DNA from: Echinicola strongylocentroti
GTDB lineage: Bacteria; Bacteroidota; Bacteroidia; Cytophagales; Cyclobacteriaceae
Assembly: GCF_003260975.1 (NCBI RefSeq)
Contig: NZ_CP030041.1
Span: 4,467,501 to 4,531,500 of the forward strand
Length of the DNA stretch: 64,000 nucleotides
Reading direction: 5' to 3'
The translations under genes were made by a program, and so were the position numbers. A model generated the notes under the pieces. It saw only the letters and a list, made by a program, of their open reading frames with translations, was not told where the DNA came from and did no database searches. Shown here in pieces: positions 63,428 through 64,000 of this stretch. Numbering within the stretch: position 1 is the first letter of the stretch; every line of letters begins with the position of its first letter.

Positions 63428-64000
63428 ACTTATCGAAAGAAATAACGGATATTGAAGTCATTGGGCAGGTAGGAAAGTGTGCGGATGAGTTGGGCTTGGA
63501 GGCTTATGTGGTCGGGGGATTCGTAAGGGACCTGTTGCTGAAACGGAAAAATAAGTCAGCAAAGGACATTGATTTTGTCTGTGTGGGCAGTGGCATAGCT
63601 TTGGCTAAAAAGGTAGCGGAGTCTTTTGGAGAGCATGTTCCCCTATCGGTGTTCAAGAACTTCGGTACAGCGATGATCAAGCTCGAGGATTGGGAGCTGG
63701 AGTTCGTGGGCGCCAGAAAGGAGTCTTATCGCCATGATTCCAGAAAACCCATCGTGGAAGACGGGACGCTCCAAGAAGACCAAGAGCGTCGTGATTTTAC
63801 GATCAATGCGATGGCCATTTCTATCAACTCCACCAGTTACGGTGAATTGATAGATCCTTTTGATGGGGTCCGGGACTTAAAAAGGAAGCTTATCAGAACG
63901 CCTTTGGATGCGGATACCACTTTTTCCGATGATCCTTTGCGGATGCTTCGGGCAGTTCGTTTTGCCTCCCAGTTGGATTTTGATATTGATCCAGCGACTT
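63424..64000 (+). CDS. cca: CCA tRNA nucleotidyltransferase / poly(A) polymerase family, cut by window edge
   Basis: Adds or repairs the 3' CCA of tRNA. About 192 residues are visible and the gene runs off the end. The class II nucleotidyltransferase head is present: YVVGGFVRDLLL (about residues 28-39), the catalytic aspartates in KDIDFVCVG, FVGARKESY, the RRDFTINAMA motif and DDPLRMLRAVRFA. In Bacteroidota these proteins usually carry a C-terminal HD domain, which would lie beyond base 64,000. ATG at 63424 overlaps the previous stop. Confidence 0.93.
   Translation, partial: MNLSKEITDIEVIGQVGKCADELGLEAYVVGGFVRDLLLKRKNKSAKDIDFVCVGSGIALAKKVAESFGEHVPLSVFKNFGTAMIKLEDWELEFVGARKESYRHDSRKPIVEDGTLQEDQERRDFTINAMAISINSTSYGELIDPFDGVRDLKRKLIRTPLDADTTFSDDPLRMLRAVRFASQLDFDIDPAT

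Overview
This window looks like a chromosomal core region of a Bacteroidota bacterium, most likely order Cytophagales, family Cyclobacteriaceae (Echinicola / Cyclobacterium / Algoriphagus-like). The evidence is the gene content: a lipidated TamA (TamL) paired with a TamB, a Bacteroidota putative porin, a GSCFA-domain protein, glutamine synthetase III, a long signal peptidase I, a DUF5683 protein between parB and dapB, and 6-bladed beta-propeller lipoproteins. Two promoters also fit the Bacteroidota pattern TTG-N19-TAnnTTTG. I see no rRNA, tRNA, CRISPR, prophage or intact transposase gene.

Layout. 1-9.7 kb: menaquinone-type genes (isochorismate synthase cut by the window edge, hotdog thioesterase), a histidine phosphatase, a zinc-ribbon/NIF3 pair, lpxK plus a porin, miaE and an orphan MacB-type permease. 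9.7-12.7 kb: a decaying accessory patch with a frameshifted gtrA, a propeller lipoprotein gene split by an in-frame stop, a cysteine-less thioredoxin-like lipoprotein, DUF805 and about 600 bp without a clear gene. 12.9-22.7 kb: mtaB, glnN, creatininase, GH29 fucosidase, rmlA, a beta-barrel protein, a VOC protein, corA and a response regulator. 23-27.6 kb: groES-groEL and an unknown gene, bracketed by two ~420-bp direct copies of an intergenic repeat. 27.6-33.4 kb: a fatty-acid hydroxylase, then the leftward cluster miaB / sigma-54 activator / lptE / unknown / secG. 33.6-41 kb: tamB-tamL. 41-48.3 kb: mgsA-pfkA, then GSCFA / DUF255 / priA. 48.5-53.8 kb: rpsF-rpsR-rplI, a coiled-coil membrane protein, two methyltransferases, apaG and ung. 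54-62.1 kb: the leftward run parA-parB-DUF5683-dapB-lepB, preceded by pyrG-yidC. 62.2-64 kb: repeats around a 47-residue basic protein, then an unknown gene overlapping a CCA-adding enzyme that runs off the end.

The genes fit a few themes: cell-envelope biogenesis (LpxK, LptE, TamB/TamL, YidC, SecG, LepB, porin), translation and tRNA A37 modification (MiaB, MtaB, MiaE, S6/S18/L9, CCA enzyme), chromosome segregation (ParA/ParB with a parS-like site upstream of parA) and central metabolism (PfkA with MgsA, GlnN, PyrG, DapB).

The most unusual feature is a family of six intergenic repeat elements (R1-R6). They share ends built on GCTAATGCAT...CCGGG and its complement, and range from about 55 to 420 bp. 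In the two longest copies a second, separately bounded and apparently structured ~220-bp unit is nested inside the shorter element. No transposase is nearby, so they look like non-autonomous REP/MITE-type DNA, possibly with a structured RNA. A second, unrelated inverted-repeat element lies between tamL and pfkA.
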